46,832 nt of DNA from JBDTSW01 sp963758845 (GTDB taxonomy: Bacteria > Actinomycetota > Thermoleophilia > Solirubrobacterales > 70-9), in assembly GCA_963758845.1 (NCBI GenBank), contig CAVWWX010000003.1:1-46832 (forward strand). Reading direction: 5' to 3'. A program made the translations under genes and the position numbers. Numbering within the stretch: position 1 is the stretch's first letter; the number at the start of each line of letters is the position of its first letter. Positions 1 through 8,575 of this stretch are shown piece by piece. The notes under the pieces were generated by a model. The model was not told where the DNA came from and did not search any database. It was given only the letters and a program-made list of their open reading frames with translations.

Positions 1-1337
1 CGGCGGCCAGGCGGATCCGGAGCTCCGCTGCTGGCCGGCGAGCGAGCGGGTCTCCCCTCCATTGGCGCGCCTCCGAGTTCTCACGGCCGGCGCGGGCCTG
101 GCGGCGCCCTCGATCAGCGCATACTGGTCCGTCGCTGGTCGTGGCGTCTTATGTGTGAGAAGTTCTCTGAGATCATCGGCCTGCGACACGCGCGTTCCCA
201 TGGGACGGGGGTGCCCGGAGCCTCCGAGCCGCGCCAACAGCCCCTGATGCTGCTTTGGCTCGTCCAGGGCTTCCGGGCAGAAGCGCAGGAGAATCGTCTT
301 CATTATCGACGTGTGATCGAAGAGTGTTTTTGACACAGACCCTGGTTCCACCCAGGGCGAGACGATAGCGCCGGTATCCGCACGCCGTAGCGTCCGAACG
401 TGGGGGTCGTCGTCGGGCGCCGCAGGCGGCGCGACGTGATCGAAGAAGCCGCCGTGTTCGTCGTAGAAGATGATAGGAGCGTCCTTCCCACTGGGGCGTG
501 TTGCGAGCGCGTGGTAGACGGCGAGCACAAGCTTGGCCGTCCTTGATGTCCGCGGGCGGATGGTCGTCGTTGGGCTGAAAAGCCGATTGGGTTGAAGTTG
601 CTGAAGACGGGTCGATCGATGAGACTGACGGCAGCGCCGAGTGGCGGCGTCTTCGGGAAGCTGGCGGCCTTTCGTCCATCCTCAGCTCGAGGCTGGTCCT
701 CCGGTTCAAGTTGGTCTTGCTGAAGGACGCGAAGCTCGGTCGTGGCCGAGCTGTAAGTGCGGTGGCGAAGCGCAGGGTCCCCGCCTGGAACGAGTACTTT
801 AGCGGCACGAGATGCTGTTGGCGTCGAGATCTGGCACGAAACAGGGGGTTGGGGGTACATGGGCGGAGGTCGAGGGGCCGGTCATCGCGACTGCCGGCGG
901 CGCGACCGGAATCGCGTAGAGACGGTTCGCCAAGGCGCCCCGGGAACATAGTGACCAGCGATCGCAGATCGGAGTCGCTCGCCAGGTGGTCGTAGACCGG
1001 AACATCGGCGGCGTCGTAATAACCGATCGCGCGAACCGGATCCGCATCCTCAACGTCGTCGGCGGAGAGCGTCTCGGCGAAGCTCTACGAAGCGCTTCAT
1101 TTGGCCCCGATCTGGAGATCCACGGCGCTGGGCGGAGTGATCGGGATCGTCCTCGTGCGTGCTGTCGAGACCGTGGACCTGATTCGAGCGCCCGTCATGC
1201 TCCGTTCGCGAACTGCGTCCTGACACCATCGACATCGCCACGATCACTTCCAGCGAGAGATACCCGAGCATGTGGTCGAAGGAGCGATTCTCGAGCGTCA
1301 AGACGACGATGTCGTCAACCTTCCCTAGGTTGGCCAT
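1..1337 (-). CDS. Phosphoesterase family (phospholipase C / acid phosphatase type), frameshifted, runs to left edge
   Basis: Read on the minus strand across several frames. The N-terminus (ATG at 1337) gives VDDIVVLTLENRSFDHMLGY, the metal- and phosphate-binding start of the bacterial phosphoesterase/phospholipase C family. Further family blocks follow in order: HHLDST...DPDHSAHSVD near 1150-1200, a VPVYDHLA block near 980, SWIDPSFSNFNPIG near 590, IIFYDEHGGFFDH near 450, and VRIPALIVSPWV near 360. No single frame covers them, so at least five indels are present. About 445 codons reach position 1, close to the usual family size, so little of the C-terminus should be missing. It could be a genuine pseudogene, but the genes downstream show the same indel pattern, so sequencing error is likelier. 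The exact substrate cannot be told from sequence. Confidence 0.75.
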
Positions 1338-1575
1338 CTCGGTCTGGGCCACCACCTTCTCTTTCGCGTCGCGTCAGGACCTATAAGCATGTCCTATAGG
1401 AGCATGGAAATCGTTGTCGGGATGGCCTCGCTTGACCAAACTGTGCTGATCTAGCCGTACCGCGCGAACTGGAGGAGCCCGCGGAAGTTTGCCCGTCGCC
1501 GGAGACAGCCAAGGACCGCCAGGATTGACGTGGTGGACCGTCAATGAAGCTGGCCAGTCGCTGCCTGGTGCCCGG

Positions 1576-3263
1576 ATGCTCGCGTCCTATCGCAGGTCGT
1601 GGTTGCGGCGCGACGTAGTCGCCGGCCTCGTGCTGACCACGCTGCTGTGCCCCAAGGGATGGCCTACGCCGAGCTTGCCGGCCTGCCGGCGATCACCGGG
1701 CTGTACACGTCGGTCCTCTGCCTGATCGGCTACGCGGCGTTCGGGCCTTCGCGAATCCTTGTGCTGGGCCCGGAATCCTCCCTGGGTCCGATGTCGCGGC
1801 GACGATCCTGCCGATCATCGGATCTGGCGGCGATCCCGAGCGCGCGGTCGCGTTGGCGTCGATGCTGGCCCTGCTGGTGGGCGCTTTCACCATCCTTGCG
1901 GGGATCGGGAAGCTGGGTTCATCGCCGACCTTCTTCGAGGCCGACGCAGATCGGATACATGAACGGGCTTGCCCTGACGATCCTGATCGGGCAGCTGCCG
2001 AAGCTCCTTGGGTTCTCGGTCGACGCGAATGGGCTGATTGACGAGACCCGCGGGTTCGTAGACGGGGTTGCATCGGGCGAGGCAGTTGCGGCCGCTGCAG
2101 CGGTCGGACTCGTCAGTCTCGCGCTGATCCTGGTCATCCAAGGCTGGCGGCCTCGGATACCGGGCGTCCTGATCGCAGTCGTGGTCGCGATCGTCGCCGC
2201 AGGGGCGTTCAACCTCGGTGACCACGGCGTGGCGCTCGTGGGGACCCTTCCGGCGGGCCTCCCAGCCCTCACCTGGCCGAGCCCTGTCTCCGATCTGCCG
2301 CTCCTGGTGGCAGGAGCGCTTGGCATCGCGCTCGTCTCTCTGACCGACACGATCTCGACCGCCTCGGCCTTTGCCTCCCGCAAGGGTGAGGAGGTCGACG
2401 GGAACCGGGAGATGATCGGAATCGGCGCCGCGAACGTTGGCGCAGCGCTCTTCCAGGGTTTCCCTGTGAGCACCAGCGGCTCACGCACCGCCGTCGCCGA
2501 GCAGGCCGGTGCGAAGACGCAACTCACCGGGCTCGTCGGCGCGGCAACCATCATCCTGATGCTCGTCCTCGTGCCCGGGCTCCTGCGCAACCTCCCGGAG
2601 TCGACGCTTGCCGCGGTGGTGATCGCGGCGTCCCTGTCGCTAGCGGACATCTCCGGTGTTCGCCGGTTGTGGCAGCAGCGCCGCATCGAGTTCCTGCTGT
2701 CGATGACAGCCTTCCTCGGCGTCGCACTGCTCGGCGTGCTCCCCGGCATCGCCGTCGCGGTCGCTCTTTCGATCCTCAACGTCTTTCGGCGCGCGTGGTT
2801 GCCCTACCGAACCACCCTCGGTCGCGTCTCCGGCATGTCGGGGCACCACGACCGGCGCCTCTATCCCGACGCCGAGCAACTGCCCGGCCTGGTGATCCTC
2901 CGCTTCGACGCGCCGCTGTTCTTCGCCAACGCACGAACCTTCCGTGACGAGGTTCGACGCCTGGCAGGTGCCGAGCCGCGGCCGCGCTGGATCGTGGTCG
3001 CGGCAGAGCCGATCACCGACGTCGACACCACGGCGGCGGACATGCTCGCCGAACTCGACCCGGAGCTCAACGCCGAGGGCACCTCGTTGGTCTTCGCCGA
3101 GCTCAAGGACCCGGTGAAGGCAAAGCTCGAGCGCTACGAGCTGGTCGGTCCGCTGGACCCGGCGCACTTCTTCCGAACTCTGGAGGGTGCCCTCGACGCC
3201 TACCGCGAGCAGACCGGCGCCGAGTGGACGTCAGCCCAAGGTCACACCCGCGATGGAGACTGA
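1576..3263 (+). CDS. SulP-family anion permease with C-terminal STAS domain (frameshifted)
   Basis: Sulfate permease-type membrane transporter. The start at ATG 1576 gives MLASYRRSWLRRDVVAGLVL; the next frame supplies the hallmark PQGMAYAELAGLPAITGLY. About ten hydrophobic segments follow to near 2790, including the conserved GNREMIGIGAANVGAALFQG and FPVSTSGSRTAV stretches. The last ~130 residues form a STAS domain (LVILRFDAPLFFANARTF, then DVDTTAADML). One frameshift lies near 1655 and at least two more between 1790 and 1960, because the protein there is spread over three frames. A TTG at 1489 would give a longer N-terminus but lacks family support. The family moves sulfate, bicarbonate or other anions; which one is not evident here. 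It stands alone on its strand. Confidence 0.82.
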
Positions 3264-3342
3264 TGGCGCACTCCGAAGGCGCGTGGGGGACGCGTTGAAC
3301 AGCCCGAGGATTGCCGCAACAAATAGGGTCGTTCCTGAGCCG

Positions 3343-3870
3343 ATGATCGACCGCCCGATCCATCACGTCTGTTACATCGTCGACGACATCCCCAAGGCGG
3401 TCGACCAGTGGGTCGAGGCCACCGGGGCCGGCCCCTTCTTCCATCTGGGCGAGCACATCGAGTTCGACGAGACGCTTCTGGAGGGAGAGCCCTGCACGTT
3501 CGACCACTCCTCGGCGATCGGCAAGTGGGGTCCGATCTTCCTCGAGCTGATCGAGCTCCACGAGGTCACCCCGGAGCTCGAGTCGCGCTACTACACCGGA
3601 GGCGCGGGCGGCAGCAACATCGCCCACATCGCCTACATCGTCGACGACCCCGCCGCCGAAGGCGACCGCCTCGAGGCCGCCGGCATGCCCAAGTTCTTCT
3701 ACCTCCGCCAGGGCCCGGTCCAGATCTCGGTCCACGACGCGCCGCTGCTGGGGCATGCGATCGAGGTGCTCGAGAACACCGACGAGATCAACGGGTTGTT
3801 CGGGTTGATCGCGGCCGCGGCTGAGGGGTGGGATGGGAGTGAGGCGCTGAGGGAGATGCCGGAGGGGTAG
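3343..3870 (+). CDS. VOC-superfamily (glyoxalase fold) protein
   Basis: A 175-residue protein of the vicinal-oxygen-chelate fold. The N-terminal half opens with IHHVCYIVDDIPKAVDQWVE, and the second half repeats the fold with NIAHIAYIVDDPAAEGDRLE, so both beta-alpha-beta-beta-beta modules are present. Candidate metal ligands are the His of IHHV, the Glu of FLELIELHEV and the His of IAHIAY. Start ATG 3343 was chosen because it puts the fold at the N-terminus; the open frame continues upstream without domain support. It follows the SulP gene by about 80 bases. Members include dioxygenases, epimerases and lyases, and the substrate cannot be assigned. Confidence 0.72.
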   Translation: MIDRPIHHVCYIVDDIPKAVDQWVEATGAGPFFHLGEHIEFDETLLEGEPCTFDHSSAIGKWGPIFLELIELHEVTPELESRYYTGGAGGSNIAHIAYIVDDPAAEGDRLEAAGMPKFFYLRQGPVQISVHDAPLLGHAIEVLENTDEINGLFGLIAAAAEGWDGSEALREMPEG

Positions 3871-3880
3871 GAGTTCTCGT

Positions 3881-4318
3881 CTAGCCGATCTTCTCCGCCA
3901 GCTCGACGATGATCCCCTCCGGGCCGCGGACGTAGCAGAGCCAGTAGCTGTCCTCGTAGCGCACCAACTCGCCGACGAGCTCGATGCCGCGGGCTTGCAG
4001 GTCGGCGACGACGGCTTCGATGTCGTCGACGGCGAACGTGAGATGGCGGATCCCCGGAGCGTTCGCCGGCGCGTGCCGCTCGTCGCCCTGGCCCGGCGGC
4101 GAGTGGAACTTGATCAGCTCGAGTCGCCCGTGGCCGTCCGGAGTCTGCACGAACGCGAAATCCGTGCGGACGCCCTCGAGCCCCACGATGCGGTCCACCA
4201 AGTCGCCCTCGGCCGATGCCTCGCCGTCCAGCTCGAGTCCGAGCTGGACGAAGAACTCAATCGCGGCCGCGAGGTCGTCCACCACGATGCCGACGTGGTC
4301 CATCCGCTGGATCGTCAA
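3881..4318 (-). CDS. VOC-superfamily protein, epimerase/lactoylglutathione-lyase-like
   Basis: A 145-residue protein with a clean two-module VOC fold: MDHVGIVVDDLAAAIEFF at the start and GIRHLTFAVDDIEAVVADL in the second half, ending GPEGIIVELAEKIG. The usual metal ligands are visible (His of DHVGI, Glu of GRLELIKF, His of IRHLTF, Glu of IIVELAE). Length and motif order resemble methylmalonyl-CoA epimerase and small glyoxalases. It is convergent with the VOC gene just upstream (ends 10 bases apart) but too dissimilar to be a recent duplicate. Function beyond the fold is not assigned. Confidence 0.78.
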   Translation of the reverse strand: MTIQRMDHVGIVVDDLAAAIEFFVQLGLELDGEASAEGDLVDRIVGLEGVRTDFAFVQTPDGHGRLELIKFHSPPGQGDERHAPANAPGIRHLTFAVDDIEAVVADLQARGIELVGELVRYEDSYWLCYVRGPEGIIVELAEKIG

Positions 4319-4657
4319 GTGCTCGATGGTACGGAACCCGGATTCGGCTCACCCGTACCCATTTCCGCCCCTCCGTCGCTTCTCTAGGTACAGGCGATGG
4401 AACGCCTGGGTAGAGACGAAAGGAAGCGGGCAAATGGGTTTGGTGAGCTGGTGGCCACCGCCGACGCCGGAGCTGCGGCGCACGCCCTTCGTCGGCGGCT
4501 CATGGTTTGGCTTCGAAATAGGCGTTCCGCGGCAGAGCGGCCAGGCGAGCACCCAGACGAAGTCGCTGAAGCTGATTCGCGCTGAGGGTTCGGTGAAAGA
4601 CCCGAAGCGCGGCGCGGCGCCGGGTAAGCTCGTTCCACCCGACGAAGGAGTGGCGCG
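4319..4657. other. Intergenic stretch without a recognisable gene
   Basis: About 340 bases between a minus-strand VOC gene and plus-strand msrA. Short open frames exist on both strands but none has a family-like sequence or a convincing ribosome site. The right end supplies the msrA ribosome site (GAAGGAG, 10-16 bases before its ATG). No hairpin or tRNA-like fold was recognised. Confidence 0.6.
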
Positions 4658-5176
4658 ATGACCGACAACACCGAGACTGCGATTCTGGCCGGAGGGTGCT
4701 TCTGGGGCATGGAGGAGCTGATCCGTCAGCGCGACGGGGTGATCTCGACGCGGGTCGGCTACACCGGGGGCGACGTCCCCAACGCCACGTACCGCAACCA
4801 CGAGGGCCACGCCGAGGCCATCGAGATCGTCTTCGATCCGGAGCGGATCTCCTTCCGCGACATCCTCGAATTCTTCTTCCAGATCCACGACCCGACGACC
4901 AAGGACCGTCAGGGCAATGACATCGGAAGCAGCTACCGGTCCGAGATCTTCTACACGTCCGACGAGCAGCGCCAGGTGGCAGAGGAGACGATCGCCGACG
5001 TCGATGCGTCGGGACTGTGGCCGGGCAAGGTCGTCACGGAGCTGAGCGAGGCGGGGCCCTTCTGGGAGGCCGAGCCCGAGCACCAGGACTACCTGCAGAA
5101 GTACCCGGCCGGCTACACCTGCCATTTCGTGCGCCCGGACTGGAAGCTGCCGCGGCGAGAGGGCGCCACGACCTAG
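4658..5176 (+). CDS. msrA: Peptide methionine-S-sulfoxide reductase MsrA
   Basis: Repairs oxidised methionine (S-epimer) in proteins using thioredoxin. The 172-residue product has the signature GGCFWGMEE with catalytic Cys14, followed by GVISTRVGYTGG, the Tyr-rich substrate pocket and HDPTTKDRQGNDIGSSYRS, all typical. A second cysteine, Cys155 in YTCHFV, is the likely resolving residue; this spacing fits C-terminal-resolving MsrA types. The frame is intact. The ATG is preceded by GAAGGAG. Its TAG stop lies in a CTAG shared with the stop of the convergent downstream VOC gene. Confidence 0.95.
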   Translation: MTDNTETAILAGGCFWGMEELIRQRDGVISTRVGYTGGDVPNATYRNHEGHAEAIEIVFDPERISFRDILEFFFQIHDPTTKDRQGNDIGSSYRSEIFYTSDEQRQVAEETIADVDASGLWPGKVVTELSEAGPFWEAEPEHQDYLQKYPAGYTCHFVRPDWKLPRREGATT

Positions 5177-5514
5177 TCGCTAGCCGGCGTTGCGGCGCTG
5201 AGCGCGAAGGGGTTGCCCTCGGAGTCCCTGCAGATCGCCCAGCGCTCGCCGGGGTGGATCACCGAGCCGCCGAGCTCGCCGACCAGGGTGACCGCGGCCT
5301 CGAGATCGGGCACCGTGAAGTAGGGGAGCGAGGCTGTGTCGCCGGGGCCCGGGCCGCGCTCGTGCAGGCCGAGGCGCAGGCCGTCGTCCTCGGCCTCCCA
5401 GCCCGCTCCCTGGCCGGCCTCCCTCGGCTCCAACTCGGCGCCGAGCAGGCCCCGCCAGAAGCGGCGCGCGCGGTCGGCATCGTCGGCGGGGAACTCGATC
5501 AGGGGTGCGGGCAT
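5173..5514 (-). CDS. Small VOC-fold protein (glyoxalase/bleomycin-resistance type)
   Basis: A 113-residue single VOC unit. It starts MPAPLIEFPADDADRARRFW, a common opening for small glyoxalase-like proteins, continues through YFTVPDLEAAVTLVGELGG and ends with WAICRDSEGNPFAL, the Asp/Glu-Gly-Asn-Pro-Phe ending of the family. The ATG at 5514 begins the fold; the frame stays open upstream only as a shadow of the lysozyme gene. The stop overlaps the msrA stop by four bases. The biological substrate is unknown. Confidence 0.8.
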   Translation of the reverse strand: MPAPLIEFPADDADRARRFWRGLLGAELEPREAGQGAGWEAEDDGLRLGLHERGPGPGDTASLPYFTVPDLEAAVTLVGELGGSVIHPGERWAICRDSEGNPFALSAATPASD

Positions 5515-5551
5515 GGCCGCGAGTATGGCGACCCGGGCGCGGAGCCCGGAC

Positions 5552-6303
5552 CTAGCCCGCGGCGATCTTGCGGAAGCTGCCGCGGTGGCGGTTGAGGTCG
5601 ACCCGGCCCGCGATCCCGGCGATGCTGCCCGAGCTCGTGTACTGCCACACGGTCCAGCTCTTGTCCCGCCCAGTTCGAGGCGGGGACGGCCGGCTTGCTG
5701 ACGCCCCAGTTGGCGACCCAGAGGTGGTGCCCCCGCCTGGCGAACTCGAGCGTGTTGCCGGTCGCCGACCAGCTGCGTCGCGTTGGTGTAGATCAGCGGC
5801 TTCGCCCCGAGCTGCTTGTGGACCCGCTTCACCCAGACGCGGAGCCACTTCTTGAGGCCGTTGGGGCCGGGGACCTCGAAGGGCGTCTCCACGTCGAGCG
5901 CGGGGGCGAGGTCCTTGCGGCCGATCTGCCGACGCTGGCGATGAAGACGTCGGCCTCGGCCCGGGCGTCCGCGAGCAGCTCGCCTCGTTGCCGCCGTCGA
6001 CGAAGGCCCGGTGGTAGGGCCCGACGCGAACTCCGGAAGCACGCGCATCGGCGTAGTTGGCGTCGTAGTTGGGGTCGGTCCCGCAGCTGGTCGGCACCAC
6101 GGCGCAGTCGTCGCCGCTGCCGCGGCTGGCGGCGACGAAGGCGAAGCGCACACCGTCTGCTCTGACCGCGGTCCAGTCGATGGTGCCGTTGAATCGCGAG
6201 ACGTCGATCCCCAGCCGGCCGGGGCCGGCCTGCGCCTGGGGCCGCGAGGGCGATCTCGTCAGCGCCGCGCACAGCGCGACAGCACAGTTTCGCCTGCCTT
6301 GGA
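5552..6303 (-). CDS. Secreted GH25 (Chalaropsis-type) lysozyme, frameshifted
   Basis: Predicted peptidoglycan muramidase. After a short Ala/Leu-rich probable secretion segment the protein reads GRLGIDVSRFNGTIDW, the GH25 start with its catalytic Asp, then FAFVAASRGSG, NYADARASGVRVGPYHRAFV, LAPALDVETPFEVPGP with the catalytic DVE-type acid pair, KPLIYTNAT, and KSWTVWQYTSSG near the end. These blocks lie in three minus-strand frames, so about four indels are present. The C-terminus (VDLNRHRGSFRKIAAG) is in frame with the stop at 5552. The start is uncertain because no clean ATG is visible; a GTG near 6303 is plausible. The open frame continuing from the antiporter upstream is accidental. Confidence 0.78.
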
Positions 6304-6357
6304 CCCACTGCCCCAGACAACGGTAGGCACTGCCCGGCGTTGCGCGGGCGGCGCGCC

Positions 6358-7607
6358 TCAGGCGGGCTCGGGCGCCGGCCGGCGTCGGGGCTGACCGGCG
6401 CGGGTCGAGCAGGCCCAGCCGCCGGCGAGCCAGCCCGCGGGCAGCGCCTGCAGGAGCAGGGTCAGGATCACCGCCAGGGCGACCACGCTCGCGTAGAGCT
6501 CGGTGTCGGGCACGCCCAGTCCGGCCAGCACCCCGACCAGCGCGGCCGGCACGACGCCGGTCTCTCGCGTCCAGCAGAGGAAGAACCGCTCGTTTCGGGT
6601 CCAGCCCCCGCCCCGGTCGGGCAGCGTGCAGGCGTAAACCGTCAGCGGCCGCGCGATCAGGATCAGCGTCGCGACCACCGCCAGCGCCGGCAGCAGGTTG
6701 GCGCCGAGGATCGCCGAAGGGGATGTTGGCGCCGAGCACCAGGAACACGAACAGGGTCACCAGGTCGGCGAGGTTGGCCGCGAAGTCGCGCATCTCGCGC
6801 TCGTGCTCGGAGTGCATCGCCAGCCCGAGCTGCTCCATGTTGCCGACGATCAGCCCCGCGAGGAAGGCGCCCAGGTAGCCACTGCCGCCGGCGGAGTCGA
6901 GCGAGAAGTAGCTGATCGTGACCACCATCAGCACGGCCGCCGCCGAGGACTCCCGCCAGATGCCGACCCGGTTGCTGGAGATCGTCGCCGCCAGCAGCAC
7001 CCCCGCGACGATGCCGAGCACGGTGCTGATCGCGAGGTCGACCACGAACTCCTCGACCGGTGTCGCGAGCGAGCTGTCGCCGGTGATCAGCGCCCCGGCG
7101 AGCGCCAGGGTCAGCACGGCCCCGGTCGGGTCGTTGAAGGCCGACTCCGCCACCACGGTCTGCGCGATCTTCGGCCGCACCCGGGAGCGGATGAACAGGG
7201 GGATCAGGATCGCCGGGTCGGTCGGTGCCAGCACCGCTCCCATCAGCAGCGGCGCCGTCCAGGACAGGTCGAACGCCTAGTGCGCGATCGCGCCGGTGAC
7301 CAGCGCGGTCAGCATCACGCCGGGAAGCGCCAGCATGCGTCAGGCCGACCCAGACGCGGCGCAGGACCGGAAGCGAGAGGTTGAGCCCGCCGTAGAAAAG
7401 GATCAGCGAGACGCCGAGCGTGAAGATCAGCTGGGCACCGATGGAGTCAAATGGGACGTCGACGACGTCCAGGACCGAGGGGCCGAAGAGAGCGCCGAAG
7501 GCGATCAGCACCAGCATCTCCGGCACCCGGATCAGGCTCGCGACGAAGCGTGCCGCGAGCGCCGCGCTGAGCAGCAGGCTCAACGTCAGGAGTACGTCTT
7601 CGGTCAT
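6358..7607 (-). CDS. Cation:proton antiporter (CPA1/NhaP type), frameshifted, with in-frame TAG
   Basis: Membrane exchanger of Na+ or K+ for H+. Reading from ATG 7607: a hydrophobic N-terminus, then RVPEMLVLIAFGALFGPSVL, LFYGGLNLSL, and after a frameshift near 7335 the segment MGAVLAPTDPAILIP, followed by VAESAFNDPTGAVL. The ATDP and FNDPTG motifs are the ion-binding core of CPA1 antiporters. A second frameshift near 6715 leads to the last helices and a short Arg/Pro-rich tail. At 7277-7279 the expected Trp codon in AIAH-W-AFDLSW reads TAG. With the indels this may be sequencing error, but a base substitution is rarer in this window than indels. Confidence 0.8.
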
Positions 7608-7628
7608 CAGGCCTCGTCGTTCTCACCT

Positions 7629-8297
7629 TCAGGCGAGCGGCGGCGTCCGGGTACTGCGCTCGCCTTCCAGCGCCAGGCGGGCGACGTCCTGCGCGGTGAC
7701 CAGCAGCAGGATGATCACCATGCCGGCGCCGAGCGCGACGGCGATCAGGCGTTTGCGCGCCTGGTCGCGGTCGTCGTCGAATGCCGCGTCGGCCTCGTCG
7801 GCGCGCTCGGACTCGAGGCTCGCCAGGCGCTCCGCGCTGGTCGCCGCCCTCTCGAACCGGACCAGCTCAGGGCCCAGCAGCAGCCGCTTCACCTCAGCGT
7901 CGTTGCCGGCCCGCAGCTCGCGCCAGGCGACCACATCGAGCTCCATGAAGGAGTCGAATGCGTCGCGGACGTCGGCCACCGCCGCCGTCTCGTCGGGACC
8001 GGTCAGCGTCTCCTCGGCCTCGATCAGCTCCTGCTCGAGCTTTTCGGCCGAGGTCACGAACAGCGGCCGGAATCGCGTGTCAGCGACGCCGTCGTAGCCG
8101 TAGGCCGTCTGCCAGCCGTTCATGTCGGTGACGCTGAACTTGATCTCGCGGGCCAGGGCCTCGTCCTGGCCCGCCGCGCGCACCTCGTCGAAGCTGTCGC
8201 CGAGCTGCGACATCCCCTGCAGCGCCACCGCGGTCGTCGCCAGTGGCCCGAGGATGGTGAGCACGATCGCGGCGTAGAGCTTGGCCCGGATGGTCAT
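7629..8297 (-). CDS. Two-TM sensor-like protein with helical periplasmic domain and no output domain
   Basis: A 222-residue intact frame. One transmembrane helix is at residues ~7-26 (IVLTILGPLATTAVAL), then a ~150-residue mostly helical extracytoplasmic region rich in Glu/Ala/Leu, and a second helix at ~186-203 (LIAVALGAGMVIILLLV). Only about 20 residues follow. This layout matches the ligand-binding half of chemoreceptors and histidine kinases (four-helix-bundle type), but HAMP, kinase and methyl-accepting parts are absent. The family is not recognised with certainty. It lies 20 bases upstream of the antiporter on the same strand, so the two may be co-transcribed. Confidence 0.6.
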   Translation of the reverse strand: MTIRAKLYAAIVLTILGPLATTAVALQGMSQLGDSFDEVRAAGQDEALAREIKFSVTDMNGWQTAYGYDGVADTRFRPLFVTSAEKLEQELIEAEETLTGPDETAAVADVRDAFDSFMELDVVAWRELRAGNDAEVKRLLLGPELVRFERAATSAERLASLESERADEADAAFDDDRDQARKRLIAVALGAGMVIILLLVTAQDVARLALEGERSTRTPPLA

Positions 8298-8325
8298 AGG
8301 CGATCATCACCGACCCGCCTATACG

Positions 8326-8575
8326 ATGCCCGCCGCGATGGTCCTGTTCGTGTTCACCGGCAACACCCCGCCGATCCTGGTCGTGACGCTGCTGATCATG
8401 TGCCTACCTGACCGGTTACGAGCTCTGGAAGGAGCGGGACCTTCAGTTCCTGTGGAAGGCCTGGTGGGTCTTGTTCGTGCTGCTCCTGAACGTGATCGGA
8501 TTCGGGATCTTCTGGATCTGGCTTCTGTACCGGCGGCGCAGAGGCCCGCCCCGCGTAGCGTCGCACCACTCCTAG
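8326..8575 (+). CDS. Small two-TM membrane protein (frameshifted)
   Basis: Starts ATG 8326 (MPAAMVLFVFTGNTPPILVV), a hydrophobic segment, then shifts frame near 8400 into AYLTGYELWKERDLQFLWKA and a second helix, WWVLFVLLLNVIGFGIFWIW, ending in an Arg-rich tail (LYRRRRGPP). The charged loop between two helices and the positive tail look like a real small membrane protein. The reading is supported by its TAG lying in a CTAG shared with the stop of the convergent regulator gene, an arrangement seen twice more here. No family name is assigned. Confidence 0.55.

Noticed and set aside
5552..7243. A single 563-codon open frame spanning antiporter and lysozyme sequence
   Set aside because: The middle ~150 codons are Arg/Pro-rich shadow sequence, and each end matches a separate family, so it is two genes joined by frameshifts, not a fusion.
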